Source: Eleginops maclovinus
Taxonomy: Eukaryota; Chordata; Actinopteri; Perciformes; Eleginopidae
Length of the DNA stretch: 64,000 bases
Direction of reading: 5' to 3'
Assembly (NCBI RefSeq): GCF_036324505.1
Contig: NC_086351.1
Span: 6,566,001 to 6,630,000 of the forward strand
This document shows, in pieces, positions 33,806 through 44,745 of the stretch (positions within the stretch are counted from its first letter, which is position 1; each line of letters begins with the position of its first letter). A model generated the notes under the pieces. The model saw only the letters and a list, made by a program, of their open reading frames with translations. It did no database searches and was not told the DNA's origin. Both the position numbers and the translations under genes were made by a program.

Positions 33806-35171
33806 CAGGTGGAAAATACAATCTGGCGTGTTAAAACAGTGGATTTAACTTGTTTGTTGTATGGTATCCTTCCGCATTGTGCTTTAATTACATTTCTCTG
33901 TAATTCCTCCGCTATAGAGGCAACTAGCATAGGCTCCACATCTACACAAAGACCCCAAGACCCCCCTGAGAACAACAAACAATAATAGCAGTAGTTTCAA
34001 AGTGGGTTAGATGATGAAAAAGGGTTCATTCTGCGGACATCTGAAGCCCATTTTAACTTCTGGCTGCTGCTGCTGCCACTTTTTTCTTCCCCCTCCCTTC
34101 CCCCTCAGAATTCCCATCAGGCCCTCTTTGGCAGAGAGTGCAAATGAAGTTAGCATTGATTTCACTCCTGTGAAAAACATGTTGACAAAGACCTGAGACA
34201 GGCCCATCCTGGTCCCTTGTCCCGGTACAAAGTCACCCCTCGCCCAAATGTGTCCGTGAGGAGGAAAACTGAGCAGCACAATTATTCAAGTAACACACTC
34301 ATCTAAGATTTTCTTTCCCCATTCAGCAAAGAGATCGCCTTGACTCTGGGACAAAAGACAGGGGAAGGAAGAAGAAAGGGAGTGATAGGGAGAGGGAGAG
34401 CAGGAGATGAACTCAAAAGAAGGCATCGATATCAAGGGAAACCCAAAGGGGAGCGCAGAGGATGGAGAGTAATAGAAAGAGGACAAAAGAGGCAATAAGA
34501 GACGCAGAGAGAGAAACAGAAAACCAGTGGGGTTGCTTTGAGTCTGACAGTGTGTTACTCCCCGCTCAATGAGAACAAGAAGTGTGCTGGAAGAGGAAGT
34601 CCTTCCCTTATTGCTTTTCACCTCATTTTTGTTATCTTTGCATATACTGTAAAGAGTATTTCTATGAACCCACACTTTGTTTTTCTTTATCACTGTTCCT
34701 TATTCGAAATTCCATATACTGCATGTAGACGCAAAAAGTAGAGAAGACTGCAAAGGCATCAAGACGATACTTGGGTAACTTGCACAAATGCTATTTTTTT
34801 TTTTTGTCCCTAAAGGGTTCCTTGATTACAGATCCTACCCTTCTTTTTTTATTTAATTAACTCTAAGCAACCATGCAGGAAACTGAAAAATGTGCTAAAC
34901 TTCCATTAGAGTAGATACACTTTTAGAAAAAAGCAGACTCTAAAGCCACCACTAGGAATAGCTCATTATTCAAGAAAAAACTGAGCAACAGAAAGCACCC
35001 AGGAAAAAACAGCGTGGTTAAAGATGATATAGAAATGTGTGATAGAATCGTAAAATTAGAAGAAGCATGCTGAGGAAACACATGTGTTTCAAACTGAATC
35101 ATTTTAACTCAATTAGCATGCAGTAAGGCTCTGTTAGAGATGTTCACACATTCATACACTATAAACATAAT

Positions 35172-35205
<34 letters not shown>

Positions 35206-36139
35206 ACATGAGTGCCCAAATCGATTTTATGACTACAGACCTAATTTCCCTAATGTATGTGCAAATGCTCGAGTACGCTGGCAGATATCAAATCCAATCA
35301 AATTCTCCTGGGTGGAGAGAGATGAAAATATATGTGCCATCACAGGTGAAGCTGCCGTGTAAACAGCGCCAGGTGTAAAAACCAATAAACCACTTACTGT
35401 ATAAAAACAAAGCGCTTGAACAATCGGATGGAGTCAGTGTTGTAACTTCTCTGGAAAATAAAAATATGGCCCTTTAAGATGACAGCGTTTGATTTAGCAG
35501 CCATTTAATGGTGCAGCGATAAAGAAGTCGGGAAGAGTTATACGACCACATACTGTGTACGGGGGACGCTTCGCAGCATCAGGGAGGACGTCTCACCTGT
35601 CCGCTTCCCCAGTACTCTGGGTAATTTAAGGAGGATGGAGTGAAACAGTGGGGGAGGCAACATTTAAATGTGCCTCTGGGACCTCTGTCTCGGTAAAGTG
35701 TAGAGAAAGTCAGCGAAAGGCATATTTAATAGACTGAAGGCATATTTAACAGGCTATACAAGGGAATATATTACGCAAGAAGACAGACCTGGGCTTGGTT
35801 AACTGTTTGTATTTTAATGTCACAGGAATAAATCCATAAGAATCATTTATATATATTTAAAAGATCATACAAGTAAGGCCTGTTTCAGGGGGGGGTCAAA
35901 GCATACAGATGAACCTGGCAGAAAAGCTGAGGGGGTGCCATGCAAAGGTTGGCGGTTGACCATTATACGTGATCAATACAAATATTTACTAAATTGTGTC
36001 TACATTATAAAATGTTGGGTTTTACCTCCAAATGTTCCTCAATAGGGCATACTCTGGACCCCCCAGGCTGGCTAGTGTTGGCTATTACTGGCTACTACTT
36101 ATCCTTGTGGAAAGTCCTGATCAGAGGTCCAAAAAAAAG
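33806..36139. other. Intronic sequence with purine-rich block and CA array
   Basis: No exon was recognised. The plus strand is strongly purine-rich at about 34330-34520, which produces a false 135-residue minus-strand frame. A T run lies at about 34793-34805. A CA microsatellite (35173-35202) is listed separately. Confidence 0.45.
35173..35202. repeat. (CA)15 microsatellite
   Basis: A perfect CA run of about 30 bp. Confidence 0.97.
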
Positions 36140-36952
36140 GAAAGCCACATCACATCCTCCACCTTGACCCTCAACACCGGAGCCCCTCAGGGTTGTGTGC
36201 TCAGCCCTCTCCTCTACTCCCTGTTCACGCACGACTGCGTGGCCACACACAGCTCCAACACCATCATCAAGTTTGCTGACGACACGACCGTCATCGGCCT
36301 GATCACAGACGGCGACGAGACGGCGTACAGAGAGGAGGTCAGAGCCCTGACATCTTGGTGCCAGGACAACAACCTCCATCTCAACGTCAGCAAAACAAAG
36401 GAGCTGATTGTGGACTACAGGAAGAGGCAGAGAGAGGCACACACACCCATCACCATCGACGGGACTCCTGTGGAGAGAGTCAGCAGCTTCAGGTTCCTCG
36501 GGGTAAACATCAGTGAGGACCTGACATGGACACATCACACCAGGGTCATATCCAAGACGGCTCGACAGCGGCTCTTCTTCCTCCGCAGGCTGCGGAAGTT
36601 CAACATGGACTCCAGGATACTCTGCAACTTCTACAGGTGCACCATCGAGAGTATCCTGACTGGCTGCATCACCGCCTGGTATGGCAGTTGCACCGCCCTC
36701 AACCGTAAGACTCTACAGAGGGTGGTGAAAACTGCTCAGCACATCACCAGGACGGAGCTGCCATCCATGGAGGACCTCTACACCCAGCGGTGTAGGAAGA
36801 AGGCCGGTAGGATATTAAAGGACCCCCATCACCCCAGCAACAATCTGTTCTGTCTGCTGCCGTCTGGCAGACGGTACCGCAGCATCCGGACCAAGACCAC
36901 CAGACTCAGAGACAGTTTTATACCACAGGCTATAAGACTACTGAACTCCTGA
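36032..36952 (+). pseudogene. LINE ORF2 C-terminal fragment with reverse transcriptase FADD box
   Basis: An open frame of 306 residues. The first 35-40 residues come from flanking DNA, and the LINE similarity starts near residue 38. It shows GAPQGCVLSPLLYSLF (reverse transcriptase domain 4), then IIKFADDT at residues 79-85. FADD is the F/YxDD catalytic motif with its two metal-binding aspartates. KTKELIVDYRK and FRFLGVNISEDLTW (thumb-side motifs) follow, then the conserved C-terminal region IRLLNS before a stop. The N-terminal apurinic endonuclease and the first reverse transcriptase domains are absent, so it cannot be autonomous. The frame has stayed open, which suggests a fairly young insertion. 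The L2 clade is inferred from overall pattern. Confidence 0.85.
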
Positions 36953-37368
36953 GCTGTGTGAATGTCTACTCACATCTGTTTATAGTACACACATACATAT
37001 ATATTATACACATCTGCCATACATATCTGTTTATAGTACACATATCTATATATTGTACATATCTGCCATATACATCTGCTATACATAATATATGCATCTG
37101 TCCATACCTCCTCATTCAACAGTGTAAAGTATTTAAATACTTTCAATGTACTCCACATATGTATATATTTCACATCCTCAAATCTTTATTGTTGATATTG
37201 TAAATATTCTTCTCTCTTTTTGCACTACTTTATTTATCTTTTGCACCATGCATGTTGAGTTGTTGGAGGAGCACGCGACATAAGATTTTCATTGCCAACA
37301 TATACGCTGTATCTGCTGTGCATATGACAAATAAAACCTTGAAACCTTGAAACCTTGAAACTTGAAAC
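36140..37368 (+). mobile_element. 5'-truncated L2/CR1-group non-LTR retrotransposon (LINE)
   Basis: The element contains the C-terminal half of a LINE ORF2 (reverse transcriptase from about domain 4 onward), a 3' untranslated region of about 400 bp, and a tail of ataaaacc followed by repeated ttgaaacc units at 37331-37368. Short-unit tails of this kind instead of poly-A are typical of the L2/CR1 group. The 5' break at about 36140 is placed where similarity to the LINE reading frame (SHITSSTLTLNTGAPQG) begins. 5' truncation is the usual result of incomplete target-primed reverse transcription. No target-site duplication was identified. It lies antisense to the mannosidase gene. Confidence 0.85.
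37331..37368 (+). repeat. ttgaaacc-unit tail of the LINE
   Basis: About four tandem copies of ttgaaac(c) follow ataaaacc. They mark the 3' end of the upstream LINE. Confidence 0.85.
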
Positions 37369-37758
37369 AGAAAAAAGAAAGAAAATTAAGGTAGCAGAGC
37401 GGCAACAGTCACATATTTGGCCAAAAAAGACATTTAGAAAAAAAACACCAGGTATGACAGGCCAAGCAGAATGTGGAAAACCTGAGGAGATAAGCAGAGT
37501 AGCAACAAAGAACTAAAAAATGCTGTATTAGCTTAGCTTTGAAGCTAAGGTGAAGAAACTAGAGTTATACAGTGGTATGCAAAAGTTTGGGCACCCCTTA
37601 GGAAAACCACTGCATCAGTTTGTCACTTGCTGAGCTTTTGAAGCAGCAACTTCATTTTAACATATGTTATACCTTATGGTAACAGAAACATCTCAGTAGT
37701 GAAATAACTTTTATTGGTCAAACAGAAACATGTTTATGTGCATTCAAACAAAAATAGG

Positions 37759-37786
37759 CATGTGCATAAATTTGGGCACCCCTAAG
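37759..37786 (+). repeat. Inner direct repeat, left end of Tc1 element
   Basis: The stretch tgtgcataaatttgggcacc plus ccct repeats the outer end (tatgcaaaagtttgggcacc) in the same orientation about 190 bp inside. It is a probable second transposase-binding site. Confidence 0.85.
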
Positions 37787-37797
37787 AAATAATTCCA

Positions 37798-38820
37798 TTA
37801 ATATTTAGTATTGCCTCCTTTTGCTGCAATAACGGCCTGTAGACGCCTCCTGTAGCCACAGACAAGTCCCTTAAGCCTGGCAGGTGGTATTTTGGCCCAT
37901 TCTTCCACACAAAACGTCTCCAGTTCAGTCAGGTTTCTTGGCCTCCGTGCATGGACAGCCTTCTTCAAATAAATCCATACATTTTCAATGATGTTAAGGT
38001 CTGGGGACTGGGATGGCCATTCCAGAACATTGTACCTGTGCTTCTGCATGAATTCCTTGGTGGATTTTGATCGGTGCTTAGGATCATTGTCCTGCTGAAA
38101 AATCCAACCCCGGCGTAGCTTCAACTTTGTGACTGACTCTAGAACATTCTTGTCAAGAATCTCCTGGTACTGTAAGGAATTCATGTGGCCCTCAACTTTA
38201 ACAAGTTTTCCAGTACCTGTGCTAGCCACACAGCCCCATAACATGATAGATCCTCCACCAAATTTTACAGTGGGCAACAAGTTCTTTTCATTGAATGCAG
38301 TGTGTTTTTTTCGCCATGCATACCTGTTCATGTTATGACCAAATAACTCAATCTTGGTCTCATCTGACCACAGTATTTTGTTCCAAAATGCTTCTGGCTT
38401 GTCCAGATGTGCTTTTGCATACCTCATGCGACTCTTCTTGTGATTAACACTCAGGAAAGGCTTTTTGCACATCACCCTTCCAATGAGCTCTTCCTGGTGC
38501 AAAGTACGCTGGATTGTGGAACGGTGAACAACTACACCATCAGCAGCCAGATGTTGTTGTAGTTCTCTGGAGGTGGTCTGTGGCTTCTCTGTGACCATTT
38601 TCACCATCCTTCGCCTGTGCCTTTCCCCTATTTTTGTCGGCCTACCACATCTTTCCTTCACACGGACTGTTCCTGTGGCCTTCCATTTCACAACTACGTT
38701 TCTGACTGTGGAGACAGACAGTTTAAACCTGTCAGATAATTTTTTGTACCCTTCTCCTAATTTATAATGTTGGATTATCTTAGCTTTCAGGTCAGTGGAG
38801 AGTTGTTTTGAGGTCCCCAT
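37798..38820 (-). CDS. Tc1-type DD34E transposase, full length
   Basis: The protein is 340 residues when started at MGTSKQLSTDL, the usual Tc1 start. An upstream in-frame ATG at 38854-38856 would add 12 unlikely residues. Residues 1-110 hold the paired-like double helix-turn-helix DNA-binding region, with a GRPT variant of the GRPR linker at 59-62. The catalytic core follows: D153 in WSDETKIELFG, the glycine-rich box (GGGSIMLWGC, about 188-197), D244 in FQQDND, and E279 in SPDLNIIENVW. There are 34 residues between D244 and E279, the DD34E signature. The protein ends GGNTKY. All three catalytic residues are present, and there is no stop or frameshift. It cuts and pastes the surrounding element at TA sites. 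The length equals that of active Tc1 transposases. Confidence 0.95.
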   Translation of the reverse strand: MGTSKQLSTDLKAKIIQHYKLGEGYKKLSDRFKLSVSTVRNVVVKWKATGTVRVKERCGRPTKIGERHRRRMVKMVTEKPQTTSRELQQHLAADGVVVHRSTIQRTLHQEELIGRVMCKKPFLSVNHKKSRMRYAKAHLDKPEAFWNKILWSDETKIELFGHNMNRYAWRKKHTAFNEKNLLPTVKFGGGSIMLWGCVASTGTGKLVKVEGHMNSLQYQEILDKNVLESVTKLKLRRGWIFQQDNDPKHRSKSTKEFMQKHRYNVLEWPSQSPDLNIIENVWIYLKKAVHARRPRNLTELETFCVEEWAKIPPARLKGLVCGYRRRLQAVIAAKGGNTKY

Positions 38821-39004
38821 CTTGCCACTCCCTAAGAAAGAACCTAGGCCAGGCACAGCCAGCTATTACCTATGTTAAATAGCCTTTTTCATGATTGGTT
38901 CCACCTGTCTTTGTAATTGAAGGTCTAATGAGCTAATCAAAGCAATTTTGTGCAGCAATCTGTCAGCTATAAATCCGTACAGGTGTTGAAATGAATGCTA
39001 TTTA

Positions 39005-39032
39005 TAAGGGTGCCCAAACTTTTGCACATCCC
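39005..39032 (-). repeat. Inner direct repeat, right end of Tc1 element
   Basis: The stretch aagggtgcccaaacttttgc followed by acatccc repeats the outer right end (ggggtgcccaaacttttgca) about 185 bp inside. With the left inner repeat it completes the IR/DR arrangement. Confidence 0.88.
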
Positions 39033-40474
39033 ATTTTTTGCATTTTATTTTATTATAATAAAACTATGTAATGCTACCCTAAGAATTTTGGTCTGGAAAA
39101 CACTAAAACGTCTACATCTTTGTAGGAAAACAAATGTTGTTGCTGTGATCTTCTATTATAAAGGAAAAGCAAATTGTCATGAAATCTCAGAGGGGTGCCC
39201 AAACTTTTGCATACCACTGTAACTATGCAACCTGGAGTAGCCAATTTGGAAATTGTTGTCCTCCTATACATAACTCGCTAATGACTGGCATAATACAAGA
39301 GGCACAAACGTAATAACAAAAAGTTGGTGATTTTAATTTAGCATATTCAATAGTACACCATATATACAGTAGTTGAGGTTTCGGAATGAGGAGTGTGTTT
39401 GACAAATGCTAAACAATGGCTTTTTGTTGTGGGACTGAGGTGTTTGTATGATTTTTTTAAGGACCATAAATACACCAATATACCTTCAATTTCATCCTGA
39501 GGCTGATTAACAAACACCCCCAGGCCAACACCAGCACTCCCTGTAGCCCCATAAAAAGCAGCAAAATAAGTACCTGCATCCACAGCACAATTCATCTTTA
39601 CTGCTTAAGGTGGTCACAGCTCCTGGCCTCCTGCACCCATCCATACAATAGTGACCTCAGCGCCATAACTTACAGCCCTATGACTGAAGAGTGTGTACGT
39701 GTGTGCACTTTATGGCTGCTTGAGAGGCTACATGCAGAGGGTTTCTTACGGCATTAAAATACCTATATCACAGTGGGGTCAGCTAAGCCTCTTTACATGG
39801 CCTGGAGGGGCAACATAAACTGACAAGCAGTGAAACAGCCTGAGTGGGTTTACTGGTTGTTAAAGAAAGGAGGGGGGGGAAAAAATCCTCCAAGGGCAAA
39901 CGAACGAAGGGGAGAAAAGAATATCAGCAGCAGAGAATGGCTCTGTGAGAGTGTACATCACCATCTCACAAAATAAGAATCATCCATCCGGCATGAAAAT
40001 AAGATGTATGGACATGATATGTTTGAAATGCTAATATCATTGATTGTTTAAACTGTAGGCTGCTAGTAAAAGAGCATAGATTCAGGCACTATGCAGGCAC
40101 TAGCTATATTAGCTTCATGGGAGGATAATCTCTTGTATTGTTGTTTACATTTCAACACGTTTTTGAAGCCTCTCTGGTAATCAGTCTAAAAAAAGGAGAA
40201 TAAAGGACGCTAATGAGAGAAAGTCTGTTAAAAGATTTAACTGTATTAGTAGAAAACATTCAGAAACACTCCTGGCATCAAAGAAGTGATTATCTGTTGA
40301 GGTTTTGCCTTCACAGTTGGACTATAAATCCATGTTGTTGTTGCTCCGCCTGTGGGTTGTTTCTAAAACAAAAGATGGTGGTTTTTAATCATTTATTGGA
40401 CCAATTTACTAAATGCTCAAAGTTCTTCAGACAGACACGGAGGAAGGAATATTTTCCTCTGTACCATGCTGTGA

Positions 40475-40910
40475 ATGGATCAGGGTCTTCCTACATCCAG
40501 GACATGGTTAAACCGTACACTTCACTTCACTCTGCATTAGCTCATCTACTAGCTACTCCATCACAGAGTGGGACCCCACTACAAAAACAACCCTTTTGCT
40601 ATTCTGGCTCCAAAAATGGTGGAACCTGCTCCCCAATGAAATCATGACAGCTGAAAGTTTACACACCTACCAAAGCAAACTGAAAAACCTGCCTGCTGCG
40701 ACTGCGCTTTAGCCAACACAAAAATATAGTTGTAGTACATAAAAGATAAAGGTCAATTGAGACTAATGCATCTACAAAGGTGTGGCCTACTTGAAGCGAT
40801 GTACTTGCAAGTTTGTTGTTCTGAGTTTGTATCTTCAAACTTTATTGAACTTATTGCAAGTTTTTTGGGGATAAAAGCATAAACTAAATTAGATGTAATG
40901 CAATCCGCAT
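40475..40910 (+). mobile_element. Decayed LINE 3' end (ORF2 C-terminus and tail, copy B)
   Basis: The DNA encodes, with frameshifts, a C-terminal LINE pattern: SSYIQDMVKPYT, then text related to APSQRGT, then 'LAPKWWNELP...RTAESLH' in another frame, and a K.TEKP-like end. This is the ORF2 terminus of a LINE common in teleosts. It is followed by a 3' tail whose last part (ttattgcaag...ggataaaagcat...ctaaattagatgtaatg) is related to the standard teleost LINE/SINE tail 'gtcgctttggataaaagcgtc'. Similarity upstream of 40475 is doubtful, although a continuous open frame runs from 40213. The 3' tail matches the fragment at 30355-30565. The clade (L2 or Rex1-like) was not resolved. Confidence 0.7.
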
Positions 40911-42381
40911 TGTGTAATTTATAGTGTTTGCACTCTGCAGGAGACACTACCCCCCTTGGAAACAAACCACTTGTCTCCTTTGGCCCTTGTCACATCAGCG
41001 TCAGGTGACCCTGCCTGTTTAATTCAATGGAAGGAACATCTTGACTTTCCGAGCAGTAAGCCGACACATGCATGCCTCTGCTGCCCTTCACGCATCTGGT
41101 AGGACATGTAATGACTGGCGTGTATGACATGTGAAAACTATGGACTTTGTATGCTCAGTCATGTAACATACGCTCACAGTATTACAGTCAATCAATGGCA
41201 AACAGAGAATTATATTTCTTCTGCACTGCCTCTAGCACCGTCGTTTTTGGATACAGCTACTTTTTGTGGCACCAAGTGAAAAGGCTGCGGATCCTATTGA
41301 TTCTTCTCCACCCATCTCCAAGTGAAATGCATTAGCCCCATCCATTATTCCACTCAGGCCCCATCGTGACATTGGTCTATGAATAAATATGCAGTAATGT
41401 AATGGAAATGGAAATGTGATAGCTGTAGGTTTAGTATCAAACGTGCAACACAATCAGATTGTCCTCTGATTATCAGAGTGACTCGGACCTAATTCAAAGT
41501 CAAGAGGAACAGGAGGGTCCGCTCTCCTGACGAGGACTGGCCATCTTTAAAAGACACGGTCGGAAATCAGGGAGTCATCAACAAGAGCGGCTGAGAAGAG
41601 AAGATCATATTGAGTCACTTAGATGAAGGATATGTCCTAAAAAAAGGTGACACTTAAGAATGGATAGGATTTTTTTGAACAGGCTGATAATAAGATACAA
41701 TATGTGAAGCCATTCAAGGTTTAATGAATGCCGTTTGTTGAAATGTTGCAGCCCTTCTGCAGAAGACATATCTTAAAAATGACTTCGTTCTCTTTGGATT
41801 TTTCTATGACTTTTGATATTTTGTGCTCTAAAAAGTGTTTGATATTTTTTCCTCTCGATCACCTTAATGTTCCCTTTCCCATTTTTATCTTTTGAAAACA
41901 GCTTTGAACTTTTTTTTTCAGATGTTGCTTCTTTGCTTGCTATTCAAGGTCCTTATTTAATACTAAGCCGTCAATTTGATCAAAGTGAATGTATCATTGT
42001 TGTTTTAAAAACTACAGAATAATGATGAACTCATGGATATAATGAGTATAAAAAGGATATTTTGCTCCAGTGTTTATCATCAATCATTAAATTATAGTGT
42101 CATTTTATAAATAAGTTCATTCCTGATGCTTTTTTCCTTCTCTGGTGTCCAATAGTCACTTCTTCAATACAGTGATAGTGAGGTAGAGTGTACCATAAGT
42201 ATATTTTTCTGGAGTGTGTGCAGGTGAGCTCAGTTTGTATTTTGGATCCAACAGTGTTTTGAAGAAGGCCATTGATGTACCCTGCTGTGTATCTTCACAC
42301 TCCAGCAGAGAAATCAATGGAAGACAAGAGAGGAAGCGGAACATAAGTCTGTCGCTGTATAGTAATGCTCAAACACGCACG

Positions 42382-42401
42382 CACACACACACACACACAC
42401 A
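42382..42401. repeat. (AC)10 microsatellite
   Basis: A perfect run of AC, preceded by an imperfect ACGCAC stretch. Confidence 0.95.
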
Positions 42402-44066
42402 GAACTCAATTGCAAACATGCTATGAATGCATCTGCAAAAAAACTTATATTTTATACATAAAATGCACGTGCACATGTCCACAGGCATTAAGTGAGGTGA
42501 GAATAAGCACCCATGCTGTCTTTATAACCACACTGCGCTCGAAGGTCACCTCTCTCAGCTGCAGAATACTGATGATAGTCAAGAATACACAGAGGAGAGA
42601 AGAGAGGAAGAAAGCAGCATGAGGGTGAGGAGTGGGTGTCAGTGAGGATACAGTGCAGAGGCTTAGCTGCCCTCGCATTCATACTGTATGTAACCCGTTG
42701 AAAGAGGTGCCACACTGATTGAAACGCATCTAGACCAAAAAGCAGGGACAGGATTCCGCAAGGACCTTCTGACACAATATAGACGATCAAATGGTAAGAG
42801 GTTGACTGTTTTATCACCCCAATAATCAAGGATATTACTCGATATAAAACTGCCAGCAACTAACATCAAACTTTTCCAGGTCGAATCCGTCAAACTTTTG
42901 TCCCAGCTGTGAAGCAGTGTTACATCTCGCATTTATTTCCTCACAGTTCAGGGGTGTTTTGGGGGCACGTTCAACAGCTTAAATAATTATCTGTATTTTG
43001 CTGTGGTGACGTTTTTTTCATTTGTCATTCACTTATTTGCACTGACTCTCTATGATATTAAATATGGATTAAATATAATCACAGAAGTAATCTTGTCAAC
43101 ACGACAGAGCAATAAGGTGTGAACTGAGAAATTGCATAAGAGGTAAGATCAGCGTGTAGCTCAAATTACATTATATGTATTGTATAGTCTTGTACGCATT
43201 TATAGTGATTATGCTGCTTCCAACTAATGCATCAGGAGTGCTTAACAGCACAAGGTAACAAAGTAATACTGTCACAGTATCAGACTGCATTATTATTGCA
43301 TGATACAACCAGACCACTACCTTACTCTATGAGCCGAACATGAATCGTAAACAAAAGGCTGAAAAAGAGGACGATGTGATTTAAACTTGAAGTTTTGTGA
43401 TCTGCAGCTCCACCTCAGCAGATTTGCTCCACTGCTCTTGGCCACCACCACCACCATCATGTCTCTGGGCAGCAAGATTGGGATTTATGACCCGTAGAAA
43501 CATCGCTATTCCACCTTAGTAATTACACCTCAGCAGGGAGAGGGAGAGATGACAGTCAGTCAGTCAATCACTGCATTGATTCTCACTCAGCAGACCTCAG
43601 TGCGGATGCCGCAGCCTTCCCTTCCATCATCTTTCATAATGACACACACACACACCACGCCACTCCGTCTTTTCAATCACCTTTGGAGACATATGCGATG
43701 TTCGTGCAACCACATACAGCTCACCCACCGGCCCAATCCTATTAACGACAGGAGCTCATTGGTTCTTAACCCCTTTAACCCTGCTGTAGACTCCACTCTG
43801 CGGCGTCATTTCCTGCTCTATCACTCAGGGCCTCACGACAGCAGGACAAGTGTCGCTCTCCATTACAGAAACACCAACCCCCAGTCAATCTTATTCACCT
43901 TTCAGAGAGCACATCACCAGGGCTTACTGGGTTTGCTTTAAGATATTGTGTTAGTACTTCCTGAAGACACAGTTATGAGTTCCTGCTAGAGGCCACACCC
44001 AATGACATACTGTACATTTATTAAGTCAATGAGGATGTTTAACAGTACAATACCTGTGAATGTGAG

Positions 44067-44115
44067 GTAACTTGTAAATAGATCATGTGATTCCTTACTG
44101 GTTTTACCTTACAAG
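44067..44115. repeat. Inverted repeat taacttgtaa / ttacaagtta
   Basis: Ten-base perfect arms are separated by about 29 bases. This is a short palindromic structure of unknown role and could be chance in AT-rich DNA. Confidence 0.45.
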
Positions 44116-44701
44116 TTACATGTGAAAGTGTCAAATAACTAAAAGTAAATGTTCATAAGATAAATGTGACATTAATCGATTAACTGGTTGACACAAAGTC
44201 AACTGGAAACTTTATTGGTTGTCATTTTTCAAGCAAAAACATCAGCCATTTCTGTGCTCTTAGCTTCTAAAAGGTGAATATTTGGTGCTGTTCTTTGTAT
44301 TATATCATTTTAGATTTGAAAAAAAAAGGCTTTTGGTTTGTTGGTCAAAAAAATAAAGTCACTTACAGAGGTGAACTTGGATTAAGATAACAAATGTATT
44401 CTATTTATTTGTCTATTATATTCTTTGAGAATTTATAGACAATTCTTAACCAATTATTTGAAACAAGGTATTGGTAGATTAGTCAGTGAACATAACCAGT
44501 AGTTAGAGCCCTGGTCTAGAGTAGAAATGACTCTAAACAACCCATAATAGATCCAGAAATAAAAGATCAAATATGGTTGAAGAAGCACCAGCATGCTTTC
44601 TGCTGAGGTGAGGTTATCCACAGCAGTAGTTGCCCTTTTTATTATTCACCACTGCTGAGAGAGAGAAACTAACCACAAGGGATTCCACTCACATCTCTCT
44701 G

Positions 44702-44704
<3 letters not shown>

Positions 44705-44742
<38 letters not shown>
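44705..44742. repeat. (AC)19 microsatellite
   Basis: A perfect AC run of 38 bp. Confidence 0.97.

Positions 44743-44745
<3 letters not shown>

Larger units (their letters stand above)
37570..39219 (-). mobile_element. Complete Tc1/mariner transposon (1650 bp) with IR/DR ends
   Basis: The ends are near-perfect inverted repeats: cagtggtatgcaaaagtttg...gcacccct from 37570, and its reverse complement ending at 39219. TA lies directly outside both ends (37568-37569 and 39220-39221). Each end also carries an inner copy of the repeat (37759-37786 and 39005-39032), giving the inverted-repeat/direct-repeat layout known from Sleeping Beauty-type Tc1 elements. The single gene inside is an uninterrupted transposase on the minus strand. 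The element sits in the same orientation as the host gene, about 200 bp from the L2-like LINE. Intact ends and an intact gene imply a recent insertion. Confidence 0.97.
40911..44704. other. Intronic sequence, no gene recognised
   Basis: This contains a CA run at 42382-42401 and an inverted repeat at about 44066-44115. An open frame at 43549-43941 (130 codons, plus) has no recognised similarity or splice context and is not called as a gene. Confidence 0.4.

Noticed and set aside
34286..34693. 135-codon minus-strand frame rich in Ser, Leu and Pro
   Set aside because: Explained by the pyrimidine-rich strand opposite a polypurine tract.
36095..36538. 147-codon minus-strand frame
   Set aside because: It is the antisense shadow of the LINE reverse transcriptase coding sequence.
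39347..39595. 82-codon minus-strand frame with Gly/Ala-rich start
   Set aside because: No recognised family and no credible splice sites. It lies just outside the Tc1 element and is probably chance.
43549..43941. 130-codon plus-strand frame
   Set aside because: Composition is consistent with translated intronic DNA. No domain, signal or splice context was recognised.
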